Below, piece by piece: positions 6,225-17,400 of a stretch of DNA of 44,739 nt. The DNA comes from a virus, in IMG/VR virus record IMGVR_UViG_3300010042_000003, positions 1 through 44,739 of that record; one strand, 5' to 3'. The translations under genes and the position numbers were made by a program. A model generated the notes under the pieces. That model ran no database searches, was not told the origin of the DNA, and saw only the letters and a program-made list of their open reading frames with translations. Position 1 is the stretch's first letter, and every line of letters begins with the position of its first letter.

Positions 6225-9200
6225 ACAACGAAAGCATAGAAGAACTAATAAACCCGAAAGCATTCGCCCAACTGGAAATGCTGCTGGAAAAAATAGGGAT
6301 CGCCCGTTCTGAGTTTTCGGGTTTCGCTCTTGACGTGGAAGCCGCTAACAAAGCTATTTCCGGATCTAAAGCGCCTAAAGACTTCGAAGCCGCCAGCAAT
6401 AAAGCCACCGATGCGATGTCTAAACTGGTATCAGCGCAAAGCAAGGTTGAGGCCGCAGAAGTATCTTTAAGAAACGCCCGTAAGAAATCAATAGATGATT
6501 TTGAACGTAAGATACAGAAGGAATTAGCCCTGCAAGAACGCAAAAGTCAGCAGTCGGTTAAACAAACCGAGATGGAACGCCTTGCTGAAATTAAACTGGA
6601 CCAGGACCGTAAGAAAGCTTTTGACCGTTACGAAGCTGCCGCAGCCAGGAAACGCGCCTTAGATGAAAAAGCGGCATCTGATATACAGAAAAATTCTCGT
6701 CCTTATGCACTTTTATCGAATACTTTAGAGGATTTAAGGCGTAAAGCGCAGGATACAGCCATCGTTTTTGGTGAAAATAGCGAAGAGTTTAAAAAAGCCG
6801 CTAAGACGGTAATAGAACTGGACTCAAGGCTTAAAGCGATTGACTCAGTGTTGGGTAAAAACCAAAGAAACGTTGGTAACTATAAAAGTGGCTTTAACGG
6901 CTTGTCCAGTTCTATTAATCAGATCACCCGTGAATTTCCTGCGTTTACCTTCTCTGTACAGACCGGGTTTTTAGCGCTTTCAAACAATATACCTATATTT
7001 TTCGATCAGATCCAGCAAACGCAAAAGGAGATCAAAGCTTTACGTGCCGAAGGGCAAAAAGTTCCCGGGCTTTTTAAACAGTTGGCTTCGTCTATATTTT
7101 CATTCGGTACAGCCTTAAGTCTTCTGGTTACTTTTTTCTCTGTTTACGGTAAAGAAATCGGAGAATTCTTTTCTTCTCTTTTCAAAGGTACCGAGCAGAT
7201 TAATGCCGCTACCAAAACGATAAATACTTTAGGCGAAGCCGTTAAAGGTACTGAATTCCTTAAAGCTGCCAAAGATGTTAACGAACTACGTATCAATATT
7301 CAGTTGGCCAAAGAAGGGTTGCTGGATAAGGATAAAGTCCTGAAACAATATAATGAAAGTATCGGGAAAACTACCGGACAAGTAAGTTCTTTAGATGCGG
7401 CAGAACAGGAGTTAACTAAAAACGGTTCTAACTATATTCGTGTAACCCTGTTAAAAGCTGCGGCACAACTGGCTTTAGAAGAGGCGGCAAAAAGTGCTTT
7501 TGAAGCGGAAACGATCCGTTCTCAAGGCCAAAAAGATCTTTCTAATACTGGTGCGCCCGGTGATAAGAAAGTATCTAATTTAAGTTTCGGCCAAAGGATT
7601 GAGGCAGCATTTACCCAGGATGCTAATCTGACCAAAAAACTTATTAAGCAGCGTACCGCTGAACTTTCAGGAGCTGCCGACTCAAACCAGAAAACACTTT
7701 TGCAGATAGCAGAAAAGTTTCAGAGAGATGCGGCGGAACTTTCGCAGAAATCCGGTTTCGCTGACTTTTTCGGGGGCGATCTTGACAAAAAAGGTAAAAC
7801 TAAAGTTGATACCTCTGAGTTTGATTTGCAACGTGCCCGTTTAGAACGTCAGAGAGACACCGCTAAAGAAATGGTGGATACTGAGACCAATACTTTAGAT
7901 TTAAGGCTCTCAGCGCTTAAAAAGTACATATCTGCAAGCGAACGGTTAACAGATATTGATTATAAGTCTGAAGTCAAGAAAGCTCAGGGTAATGCTGATA
8001 AAATACTATTTCTTCAGGAGCAGAATGTTACGGACCGATCCAAAGTACAGATCGAAGGGCGTAAACTTGAGGCCAAAATAAACGAAGATGCTGAGAAAGC
8101 TCTAACTAAATTACTTAAAGACGGTCTCAAAGCTTACGAAGATGCCGAAAATAAAAAAGTAGACATTCTTAGAGTCGCCATAGTAGAACAGAGAGAACTT
8201 TTAGGGTCTTTAGCGGATGAGGCTTTAAAAGGCGCTGCTGAACAGTATGCCAAAGGTATCCTCAATGAAAAACAATATGCTGATACCCGTCTGGAAATCC
8301 AGCGGCAGTATACCTTAGATCTCATCAGCGAAGAGATAAAGGGTGTGCAAAAGATCATTGACCTTAAAAAGGCTGCTGGTCTGGATACGGCTGCGGATGA
8401 AAAAGCGCTTGCAGAATTACGCAAAAAGCTTTCTAAAGAGACTGCAGCGCAGGAAATATCTGATCTGGAAAAAATCGCTGAACGTGAGAAAGAGATACGT
8501 GCTAAACGTAAGGAATTACTTATTGAAGTATCCGATTTAGGGATTAATCTGATTAACGGAGTATTCGAGAATCAGAAAAATAAAATCCAGAAAGAGATTG
8601 ATTTAAGGGATAAGCAGAAACAGATTGATATTGAAAACGCGAATGCCTCTGTCGGTACACAACAGGAAAAAGCTGATAAAATAGCTATAATCGAAGCCCG
8701 TGCCGCAGCGCAAAGACAAGTTTTAGAGCAACAGCAGCGGGAAGTAGATCAGCGCAAAGCCCGATTTGAGAAAGCAGTCAGTATAGCACGTATAATCGCT
8801 AACACTGCTGAGGGTGTAACTAAAGCATTGGGATCTTTAAACGTGCCTTTAGCTATACTGATCGGTGCCATAGGTGCCGTACAGGTCGCTACCGTATTGG
8901 CGACACCTATTCCTAAATATAAAGACGGTACGAACAGTAGTGCCGGCGGATATGCTTTAACGGATGAAGAGGGGCCGGAAGGTTACATAACACCGTCAGG
9001 CGATGCTTTCCTGGGTAGCGATAAGCCCAACATTAAAAAATTACAGGCAGGTACTAAAGTTATCCCGCATAAAACGCTGAGAAAGATGTTTGCTAAGCCT
9101 GAGCTTTCTAATACGTTCATAGGTCCGGGAAACGTGGATCTATCACCTTTGATTAAAGAGTATAAAAACAGTACCAAGGAACTTAAAAAAGCTTTCTCAT

Positions 9201-9301
9201 CCGGTAAAACATCAACTACTGTGATAACTAAGAGCGGATGGAGGCATACACAGGGAAAAATGGCCGAATTAAGCGAATACGTAAAAAGAAATTTTAATTA
9301 A
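6221..9301 (+). CDS. Tail tape measure protein
   Basis: 1026 aa. Long coiled-coil stretches rich in A, E, K and Q fill residues 10-210 and 500-870. A hydrophobic segment near residues 285-310 (FSFGTALSLLVTFFSVYG) and another near 880 (PLAILIGAIGAVQVATVLA) are typical of tape measures. The C-terminus has the familiar GYALTDEEGPEGYITPSG and AGTKVIP motif seen at tape measure ends. Using about 0.15 nm per residue, the tail would be near 150 nm. It is the largest gene in the window. Confidence 0.92.
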   Translation: MNNESIEELINPKAFAQLEMLLEKIGIARSEFSGFALDVEAANKAISGSKAPKDFEAASNKATDAMSKLVSAQSKVEAAEVSLRNARKKSIDDFERKIQKELALQERKSQQSVKQTEMERLAEIKLDQDRKKAFDRYEAAAARKRALDEKAASDIQKNSRPYALLSNTLEDLRRKAQDTAIVFGENSEEFKKAAKTVIELDSRLKAIDSVLGKNQRNVGNYKSGFNGLSSSINQITREFPAFTFSVQTGFLALSNNIPIFFDQIQQTQKEIKALRAEGQKVPGLFKQLASSIFSFGTALSLLVTFFSVYGKEIGEFFSSLFKGTEQINAATKTINTLGEAVKGTEFLKAAKDVNELRINIQLAKEGLLDKDKVLKQYNESIGKTTGQVSSLDAAEQELTKNGSNYIRVTLLKAAAQLALEEAAKSAFEAETIRSQGQKDLSNTGAPGDKKVSNLSFGQRIEAAFTQDANLTKKLIKQRTAELSGAADSNQKTLLQIAEKFQRDAAELSQKSGFADFFGGDLDKKGKTKVDTSEFDLQRARLERQRDTAKEMVDTETNTLDLRLSALKKYISASERLTDIDYKSEVKKAQGNADKILFLQEQNVTDRSKVQIEGRKLEAKINEDAEKALTKLLKDGLKAYEDAENKKVDILRVAIVEQRELLGSLADEALKGAAEQYAKGILNEKQYADTRLEIQRQYTLDLISEEIKGVQKIIDLKKAAGLDTAADEKALAELRKKLSKETAAQEISDLEKIAEREKEIRAKRKELLIEVSDLGINLINGVFENQKNKIQKEIDLRDKQKQIDIENANASVGTQQEKADKIAIIEARAAAQRQVLEQQQREVDQRKARFEKAVSIARIIANTAEGVTKALGSLNVPLAILIGAIGAVQVATVLATPIPKYKDGTNSSAGGYALTDEEGPEGYITPSGDAFLGSDKPNIKKLQAGTKVIPHKTLRKMFAKPELSNTFIGPGNVDLSPLIKEYKNSTKELKKAFSSGKTSTTVITKSGWRHTQGKMAELSEYVKRNFN

Positions 9302-9305
9302 AAAT

Positions 9306-11315
9306 ATGGATCAGCCGGAAGACTTCAGGTATTTTCTGACTTACAACAGTGTTCGCAGACCCATCGTGTTCACTCCTGAATCATGGGAAAAGAACTCGTC
9401 TATATCGTATAAACGCGATCTTAAGTACTTCGGTATGTTGAGGGATTGGGCGTTACCTCTGTCCTTCGTTGAGGACGGGGCCGCAATACTCAGAAATGCT
9501 TATTACGCTGAAGGTGTGGAAGCGGGCGTAATTTTAGAAGTTGAAGTTTTGGACCGAAGTACCCGTCAGTATGAGATCGGTTTTAAAAGCGATGTTGATT
9601 TTTCAGAAGTTGAAGATACCTTTAACACTTTCACAGTTATGCTTATGGCCGGGGGTCTTACGGCAAAACTTAAAGCTTACGATAATGTTAAGTTCGAATA
9701 TCCTTTAACGGGTGCGGATATTGTAAACTTAGTTTTACCCGGTGTGGCTTTTGTTGAGTCTTCTACAGCGATCATTTATCCTTTAATCCCGGGAAATGGT
9801 CACGTAAGATACATACCGCAGATAAATGTAGCTACGGCTACTTTTCAATCGGCTTTCGTTGAAAACCAATCCACGAACTACCAGGACGTTAACGACGGTA
9901 GTTTTTCCGCTTCTAACAATTGGTTTATAAAATCGAATCGTATCCAGACCGTGAGAATAAAAGGCAATCTTAAAGGCGGGTCTTTTGGTACGTCCGGCCG
10001 TAGTGGTTTTTCCGTAAGAATGATGAACCAGGCGAATCAGAACATGCGCACTCTGTATGTAGATAACAGGGAAGATGGCTTATTAAGTTTCGATTTTAAC
10101 TTCGATTTTGAATACACTTTGGCGATAGGTGAACGCCTTTACCTTTACGTTCGTATGAACAGTACCGGCGGTGTTGGGGTTAATATCGAAGACGGTACTT
10201 TAGAATTGAGTTACAACTCCGTTTCTGATCCTTCAAACTGTAAAGGGATAAAAGGCACAGATCTGTTTAAAAGGATTATAAATAAAATAGCCCCCGGAAC
10301 TCCTGCGGAATCTTATCTACTTGCAAACGCATGGAAAGATCTCGTTTTTACTTCGGGTAACGGTATAAGGGAACTACCGGATGCCAAAATAAAAATATCC
10401 TTGTCCGATTTTTACCAGACTATGAACAGCATAGATGATGCGGGCATGGGTCCAGATGCCGGGGTGCTGAGACTTGAAAACCGCTCATACTTTATGCGAA
10501 TGGCTCAATCTGTTGACGTAGGGGTTATAGCTGACGATGCCTGTACAATTGTGCCGGCTAAATTCTTAATGGCCAATCTCATTAAAGTAGGTTACGAAGA
10601 CAAAAACACCGATGAAAAAGACGGACTGAATGAAGTTAATTCCGGACAGCAATGGACGACACCGACCACTAAAGTTAAAGACGAATATAATTGGGTTTCA
10701 GTTGTCAGAGCAGATCAGTACGGTATTGAAAAAATACGTGTAGGATATAACGTTTTGAAAACAGACACTGGAAAAAGTACTGCGGATACATCCAGCGATA
10801 ACGATACGTTCATGGTGGATGCTTATCAGGATGGTGAAAATTACCGTCCTGTTTTGGGCAGTTCTTATGAAATAGTAACGGGCGTTAATTCCCCGGCAAC
10901 TGTTTACAACTTGAGATTATCCCCTAAAAACAACCTGCTGCGGCACGGAGCGTTTTTAAGATCGGTACTTGATAAGCTGGATGCCAGATATATTAACTTT
11001 GCAAGCGCACAGAAAAACGCTGAGCTTTTCGCAGTTAAAAACAGTATCGGTGTTAAAGAGAATGAAAATATTCTGGTGGGGTCTTTACCAGATAAATACT
11101 TTATCCCCCACATTGCGAAGATAAACTGTAAATTGCCTTATCGATCGATAAGATTATTTGAAAATGTGCCTTTCGGCTATATGGTTTTTAATTGGAAAGG
11201 TGCAACTTTGAAAGGTTTTATATTAGAAGGTTCTGAAGATATTGCTAAAAACACGAATCAGGATTTCGAACTACTGCTTACCCCGGATACTAATCTATTT
11301 AATATTGCAAAATGA
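9306..11315 (+). CDS. Tail tip / baseplate protein (distal tail-like)
   Basis: 669 aa, mostly beta. It directly follows the tape measure gene, where distal tail and tail-associated proteins are encoded. The N-terminus (DQPEDFRYFLTYNSVRRPIV) and a later ELPDAKIKISLSDFYQTMNS segment recall large uncharacterised Bacteroidota phage tail proteins. It starts 4 bp after the tape measure stop and overlaps the next gene by 4 bp. No enzymatic motif is seen. The assignment rests on order and size. Confidence 0.7.
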   Translation: MDQPEDFRYFLTYNSVRRPIVFTPESWEKNSSISYKRDLKYFGMLRDWALPLSFVEDGAAILRNAYYAEGVEAGVILEVEVLDRSTRQYEIGFKSDVDFSEVEDTFNTFTVMLMAGGLTAKLKAYDNVKFEYPLTGADIVNLVLPGVAFVESSTAIIYPLIPGNGHVRYIPQINVATATFQSAFVENQSTNYQDVNDGSFSASNNWFIKSNRIQTVRIKGNLKGGSFGTSGRSGFSVRMMNQANQNMRTLYVDNREDGLLSFDFNFDFEYTLAIGERLYLYVRMNSTGGVGVNIEDGTLELSYNSVSDPSNCKGIKGTDLFKRIINKIAPGTPAESYLLANAWKDLVFTSGNGIRELPDAKIKISLSDFYQTMNSIDDAGMGPDAGVLRLENRSYFMRMAQSVDVGVIADDACTIVPAKFLMANLIKVGYEDKNTDEKDGLNEVNSGQQWTTPTTKVKDEYNWVSVVRADQYGIEKIRVGYNVLKTDTGKSTADTSSDNDTFMVDAYQDGENYRPVLGSSYEIVTGVNSPATVYNLRLSPKNNLLRHGAFLRSVLDKLDARYINFASAQKNAELFAVKNSIGVKENENILVGSLPDKYFIPHIAKINCKLPYRSIRLFENVPFGYMVFNWKGATLKGFILEGSEDIAKNTNQDFELLLTPDTNLFNIAK

Positions 11316-12946
11316 CATTTACTTTTCCACTTTTAAACCCTATGAAATTCGTCAATGTCACAAACATTGATGCAAGTTTTGACGGGGATTTTGCGGTTAA
11401 CCAATTGGCGGAATACCAGGACCCGGATTGTTACTTTCAGAAATGGGAATTTTCCGACTCTCTCAGGTTGCAGCTACTTTCCGACTTTGTGCCCTCTGAT
11501 CTGGTTTTTAGGGATGTTTTCACTAATAAAATAATTTTCTCAGCACCATGGGTAGAGGCACCTACGTTCGTAATCGGTCAAACCTTTAAAGTTTATGAAA
11601 TGGATTTCGATTTCGTGAATTTACCTGAAGGTAAATACCGGGCCTTTTTCAACTATACTGATGAAAACGAACAGGTACAAAATCTGGTATCGGAACCCAT
11701 AACGGTAGCTTTAAAACATGAAAATACGCTTCTACTGACGTATAAGAACAGTGTGAATGATTTCGATGTCATTTTCGATACGAATATCGTGTTTACGTTC
11801 AGAGTTGAAGCCCGGATAATGAGTTTTAATCCCGGTAACAGTCGCGACATATACAACGATCAGCGCATTAATCCTACTTTGTTAAACTCAACACCTTTCC
11901 GGAAATTCCGTTTTTATGTCGGTTACAAATACGGGGTGCCCGAATGGATGCTTGATAAGGTTAACCGCATTCAATCTGTGGACCAGGTGCAATACAACGG
12001 TATATATTACCAGATATTAAACGGATCAGATTGGGAACTGGAATCGAACGTCTTTAACGCTTATATCGGTGGAAATATCGAGGTTCAACCAACAGAAAAT
12101 AAGTTTAACAGATACACTTCGCTACCGACAGATGAGAGCGGCAGCGGTAACATTATTTACAACATGGGCAGGAGATCAGACCATTTTAATATTTCTGACG
12201 ATTTCAGTGTAGTGGGCGTATTCAAATCAGAATCGCTACTAGAGCAGATAGTAGTTACTAAAAGAGCACCAGCGGGCGATCTGCTTTATAAAGTCGGTAC
12301 GACACCCGGCGGCTCTGAGATCGGTGAATTTACAGCACGGGGTATTAAACGCGTGCAAACAGCACCTTATCCATTCACGGCGAACACAACGCTTTACATC
12401 ACCGGACTGGCCGGGGCAGATATGGATTTTAAATTCCTGTATCTGCAGACGGATGCGCCGGCTATAGACCTGGGTAATCTTGAGCCGGTGACAACCACGA
12501 TGCGGTTTCCTAAAAATACACTTTTCTATTACGAAGAGATGATACCGGGTGAGCTGGATACTGATTTCGATCTGGCTACCGGATTAGGTAAACCGAACAC
12601 GATTTTCAGCAATTGCGCTATATGCGATGGACGTAACGGTACTGAAAAATGGGATGGTTGCGTACCTGTCGCCCAGGATTTAGCGGACCCGGATTTTGCC
12701 GCTTTAAAAGATGTTTTTGGTACTAAACAAGTTGCCCTGTCAATCGGACAGTTACCTAAATTTACTGTTAAGATTAAAGGTTGGGGTCCATATCAGGGTA
12801 ACAAAAAAGGAGATAACAACGGGCCGGATCACGATAACCAGGATTTCAAATGGGTGGACTTAGAATCACCGGTGATAGGTAACAACGAGGCGCACAATAA
12901 TGTGCAAAAAAGTAAAACGGTTCTATTGATTAAAGCTATTTCATAA
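11312..12946 (+). CDS. Tail fibre protein with collar-like C-terminal domain
   Basis: 544 aa. The N-terminal 280 residues are beta-rich. Near residue 432, SNCAICDGRNGTEKWDG followed by CVPVAQDL resembles the phage tail-collar pattern (xxxCDGRNGTPDLxGRVPVG), and SIGQLPKFTVKIKGWG near residue 485 matches the LPxH-type segment of the same fold. It overlaps the upstream gene by 4 bp and shares its last base with the next. It is likely part of the receptor-contacting tail tip; the collar assignment is from motif recall. Confidence 0.7.
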   Translation: MTFTFPLLNPMKFVNVTNIDASFDGDFAVNQLAEYQDPDCYFQKWEFSDSLRLQLLSDFVPSDLVFRDVFTNKIIFSAPWVEAPTFVIGQTFKVYEMDFDFVNLPEGKYRAFFNYTDENEQVQNLVSEPITVALKHENTLLLTYKNSVNDFDVIFDTNIVFTFRVEARIMSFNPGNSRDIYNDQRINPTLLNSTPFRKFRFYVGYKYGVPEWMLDKVNRIQSVDQVQYNGIYYQILNGSDWELESNVFNAYIGGNIEVQPTENKFNRYTSLPTDESGSGNIIYNMGRRSDHFNISDDFSVVGVFKSESLLEQIVVTKRAPAGDLLYKVGTTPGGSEIGEFTARGIKRVQTAPYPFTANTTLYITGLAGADMDFKFLYLQTDAPAIDLGNLEPVTTTMRFPKNTLFYYEEMIPGELDTDFDLATGLGKPNTIFSNCAICDGRNGTEKWDGCVPVAQDLADPDFAALKDVFGTKQVALSIGQLPKFTVKIKGWGPYQGNKKGDNNGPDHDNQDFKWVDLESPVIGNNEAHNNVQKSKTVLLIKAIS

Positions 12947-14226
12947 TGTCAAATTTACACGATTTAAAAGCCAGGGAATTACAGGCTGAAGTTTTAAATA
13001 ACAGAATAGCTACCTATATAAACCTGCTTGTCAGTTTAAGACTTGATAACGAGGATATAGACATATCGCATCCGCTTTCGCTGGTGACTAAACAGTATGT
13101 CGATAACCAGACGAACAGCGGCGTACCCATCCTTGCACGTTGGCAGGAAAATGAGATAGTACCTAAAGACTTTTTCAGAACTTACGTCATTGACGGAATC
13201 GAAATGTTATTTCGAAGTAAAATTGACGATAACAGCAGCATACCAACGATCGCACCTTCACAAGGCATAGTAGCCTGGACCAATAAAGGACCGGTAACTT
13301 ATGCCGCATGGGAGAACGGTATCACTTACGCTTTAGGAGACTGGATTTTCGTAAACACAAGTTACGGCACACGTTTTTACACTTCTATTCAGAACGGTAA
13401 CACAGGACACGATCCTTCGTTTGAGCCTGATGAGGGTGGAACCTGGTGGAATTTTGAAGGTACTTTAATTGATTCGTTCGTACCTGGGCTTTATTACACT
13501 AAAAAGGATATTGTAGTAGACGGGGGCGTACTGTACATAAGTGCGATATACAATAATAAGTATGACCTTCAGGATCTCGCACCACCTTGGACCGAAGGTG
13601 CTGATTTAGAAGGTACAGAAATTCCGAATTGGAACAGTTTAAACGTTTATGCTATGGGTGAGATCATTACACGTAGTTTTAGCGATGGTACCAATATTTA
13701 CGATTATGTTTACGAATCTTTGCAAAACGGTAATGAAAATAAAGAACCTTTAACGCAAAGGGCTTTCTGGCGTTTTGTCGGTTCAAATGAAGGTGTATGG
13801 GATAGTGAAACCGTGTACGCCATAGGTGACGTAACCGTTCAGGAAAACGAAGGATTGACAACCGCATATTATTCTAATAAAGATGGTAACATATCCCCTG
13901 TAAACACTTCTGTTACCGAAGGGGATTGGGAACCTATCGGGGCAATAGGAAACGCTCCTGCCTCGGAAACCCTGCCGTTCGATTGGGCATTGGCACCTTT
14001 AACGACTATTGAATGGACTGACGATCGGCGTAATAAGTTTGGAGAACATCCTAAAGTAGAAATATGGAAAAATGATCCTGATAATGAAGATTTTACCGAA
14101 ACTTTAGTTTTGCCCGGGTATGGCGTATCTAAAACAAAATCAGGGGGTTTAGTTACTCAGATTAACATAGACGTGGATTTTTCTTTTGATGATGTTAAAA
14201 CCGGATACTATTTAATTACAAGATAA
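12946..14226 (+). CDS. Tail fibre protein with four carbohydrate-binding-like repeats
   Basis: 426 aa. From residue 120 on there are about four degenerate repeats of the CBM5/12-like pattern W-x-x-x-x-x-Y-x-x-G-D...Y-x-S...W: AWENGITYALGDW (about 120), a weaker copy SFVPGLYYTKKDIV (about 179), NWNSLNVYAMGEI (about 227) and VWDSETVYAIGDV (about 283). Such modules bind chitin-like or other glycans, fitting a receptor-binding role. The N-terminal 100 residues probably anchor it to the tail tip. Its start overlaps the preceding stop by 1 bp (taATG). Confidence 0.75.
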   Translation: MSNLHDLKARELQAEVLNNRIATYINLLVSLRLDNEDIDISHPLSLVTKQYVDNQTNSGVPILARWQENEIVPKDFFRTYVIDGIEMLFRSKIDDNSSIPTIAPSQGIVAWTNKGPVTYAAWENGITYALGDWIFVNTSYGTRFYTSIQNGNTGHDPSFEPDEGGTWWNFEGTLIDSFVPGLYYTKKDIVVDGGVLYISAIYNNKYDLQDLAPPWTEGADLEGTEIPNWNSLNVYAMGEIITRSFSDGTNIYDYVYESLQNGNENKEPLTQRAFWRFVGSNEGVWDSETVYAIGDVTVQENEGLTTAYYSNKDGNISPVNTSVTEGDWEPIGAIGNAPASETLPFDWALAPLTTIEWTDDRRNKFGEHPKVEIWKNDPDNEDFTETLVLPGYGVSKTKSGGLVTQINIDVDFSFDDVKTGYYLITR

Positions 14227-14248
14227 TATTAAATTAACTTATTTAAAA

Positions 14249-14491
14249 ATGGTAGAAACAATTAAATTTAACAATGCGACTGGCAGTTTTTTGCTGGATT
14301 TCACAATTAACAACCGGCAAACCCTGTTCGGAGACACTCCTACAATTAAGGTTGTATCTCAGGATGCAACACCTGAGTTTGATGTTTTGGGTTTCGGTAA
14401 AAATTATACTTACGATCCGGATACACGAGTTCTTACACAAGTATTAATAGACGGGGTAAACGGTAAAGGTTACATTCAAATTTCAAAATAA
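14249..14491 (+). CDS. Small tail-region protein
   Basis: 80 aa, beta-rich (IKFNNATGSFLLDFTINNRQ), with no signal peptide. It lies 22 bp after the fibre gene and ends 1 bp before the spike gene. Its size and place suggest a short trimeric stub or fibre tip, or a decoration of the spike. No family was recognised. Confidence 0.7.
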   Translation: MVETIKFNNATGSFLLDFTINNRQTLFGDTPTIKVVSQDATPEFDVLGFGKNYTYDPDTRVLTQVLIDGVNGKGYIQISK

Positions 14492-14492
14492 C

Positions 14493-17400
14493 ATGAGAAA
14501 ACTTTTCACATTCATTCTTACGTTTGCGGCACTGGCTGTCTTTGCCCAAACACCACCTTCGGGCACTAAACAGGCCTCAACAGATCAGATGTACATAGCG
14601 CCTAACGGTGATCTGTACAATAGACTGGCGGCAGCTGGCATAAGTGCTTATTATACAAGGCAAATAAATAGAGTTGATCTCGACAAAAAACAAAACCTTT
14701 TTTACTTGGATATTCGGGACTTTGGCGGTGTTGCCAATGCCGCCAATAATACTCAAGCAATAAAAAATGTTATTCAATCTGCTGGCCAATTGGGTGCCGG
14801 CGTATACTTTCCAAACGGAGTATGGCGCACTGATAGCATTTTACACATAACCGGAAAGCAGGTTAAATGGTTAGGTCAATCTAAAGATTCCACCTTTATA
14901 GAAGCAATTGGCAGTACAAGGGAAAGGTTTAAATCTGTCGATACCTTTGCCAATATAAGAGTATACGCTATGCTTATGAGCGATTCAGGCACAGATACTT
15001 TATTGGGAAACTCGGCTTCCACAATATCAACAGGTCAGAATTTTTTAAAGGTAGTTTCTGGTCTTAATCTGGTTAAAGGCGATCTCATTAAATTGACAGA
15101 CACAACTTCATTTTCTTACTCGTCCTTTAGAGCCACTTACCGAGAGGGGGAGTTCTTTAAAGTCGTAGCCTACCGATCAGATACAATATTCGTCGATCAT
15201 GGAGTTTCAGCTTCTTACCCGACTATAACCTCAGCAGAGATATATAAGTGTAATTATAATCAATTCTCGCTTCAGGATATAAGCTTCAGGGGCTTACCAT
15301 TTCCCAATTTCTATGCCGTAAGAATTAAAAAAACCAATAGCGGAAGGGTTAAGAACGTTGGTGTTTATGGTGCTGGCAACGTGAATATGGACATCAATGA
15401 TGGTTACGACTTTACCGCGGATAATTTAACATCCATACAGGATGTAGGTATTATACTTGGTGCCCAAACATCAAGTTACGCATTATCTTTAACAGGTATA
15501 CAGAATTTTGAGGTAAAAAATTCTGTGCTAAATGGCTTTAGGCACGGCATTACTACCAACGTAAGTTCGTTGGGTAAACTCGTGGTTAACCGTTTTGGAC
15601 TCATCCAGAATTGTACTTTAACATCAGATACTTTAACTGCAGGAGCCGATCTACATGGCACATCAGAATATATCACATTTGACAACTGCACAGTTGACGC
15701 GTTTGCTCTGTCAGGCGCTAAAAACAAGTTTATAAATGGATATATCAACCCGAACAAAAACAAAGTAGCTTATCTAGGAGGAGTATCTGAAGTTAAGGAA
15801 TTTGACTTTGAGATCTCAGGCAACTTTTTCAACATAAATGACAGTAACACGGCTACAAGCGCCAATCTAATACAATATAGAGAGAATGGCACTTCAACAG
15901 TCGGGGCAAATGGTGGCAATTTTGTGATAAAAAACAATACTTTTAAAATGCAATCGACTAACCCTGCATTGTATCCGGTTATTCTGTTTCAAAAACTTGA
16001 CACAAAAGTTTGGACGAAAAAAGTTAATCTCGACTTTTCAGACAACATATTTGACAACAACTCGACAAGGGCGGCTTATATAGGTATATCGGATGCAGTA
16101 AAGGGAAAAAACATCAATGTTATTGTAAAAAATAACAGGGCTGAAAAAATGTCTTTATCTACCAACGGGGCGAAATCAGTAATTGTAAAAGACAATGAAA
16201 TATACAGAGCATACGACAATTCAATAGTTTCTACAAACGATTCTTTGGTTTTGGTTGAGGGTAATACGATCAGCGGTTATGTGACCACGCCGGGAACTTT
16301 GTCAAACGTGTACAAATCAGCCGCTATAGCCGTGATGACGGCAAAAAAAGTGATTCTAAATGACAATAAGATTAGTGACCCGGGTAGATTAGCTCAGTAC
16401 TCATATTACTTGTCTGGCATCGACACTTTAGCGGAGGGCAGTTTTCATGCTACTGATAAGCCTGCTTTTAAAAGTACGATTACGACAACATTACCATTTA
16501 CGAGTGCTGGGCTTAACCTTGTTTTGGGTTCAGATGCCGTAGGCGACACTTACTACAGAAATACATCGGGAAATTTTGAACGTTTACCGATAGGTGCCAA
16601 CGGCAATAGTTTGGTTGTGTCATCCGGATTGCCTGCTTGGAGTGCTGATTTGATAGGTTCAACAATTACCCTATCCGGCACAGGTTTGCCAATGACTATG
16701 ACAAGAAATTCATCTGTTGCCGGTAATGCCCCAACAGCTAGATTTTTACGAACCGGCACTACGCTTACGACGAATATCAGTTCCGGAGCGCAGTTGTTTG
16801 CAATTGAAGTTCAGGGCCGGGCGGGGGGTATAAACGCCGCATTCGGTAAACTATCTTACACTGCCACTACGTCAACAGCTGGCGATGGCAAGTTTAACTT
16901 TATGAAAGCCAACGGCACAACATCAGTCCTTGATATTGATAATAATACAGGTAAAGTTAATTATCCTTTAGCAACAGCAAGCACACTGTTAAAGGTGGAT
17001 GCGTCTAAAGATATTATTTCAGCCGTGGCAGGTACAGATTATCTAGCCCCTACAGCCTTGGCCGCCTATGCACCTTTAGCATCGCCCACTTTTACAGGTA
17101 CAGTAAACTTCCCGGCTAGTTATACCTTTTCGGGATACAGCGCAAAAAGACAATATGACACTAATCTATTGGGGTGGGGGTCATCTGATAATGTAGGTCG
17201 TGCATTCTTAATCAGAGGTTCAGCACCTACAGACGGGCAGGTTTTAACGCATGATTCCAGTTTAGACGGTGGAAACGGCGCTGCTAAATGGGCGACTAAA
17301 GAAATAACTGTATTCGCAACGGTCGATTTTACAAATGTACTCATGAACCAAAACGCAACGCTCACACTTGCAGTAACTGGCGCAGTTGTAGGCGATGTAG

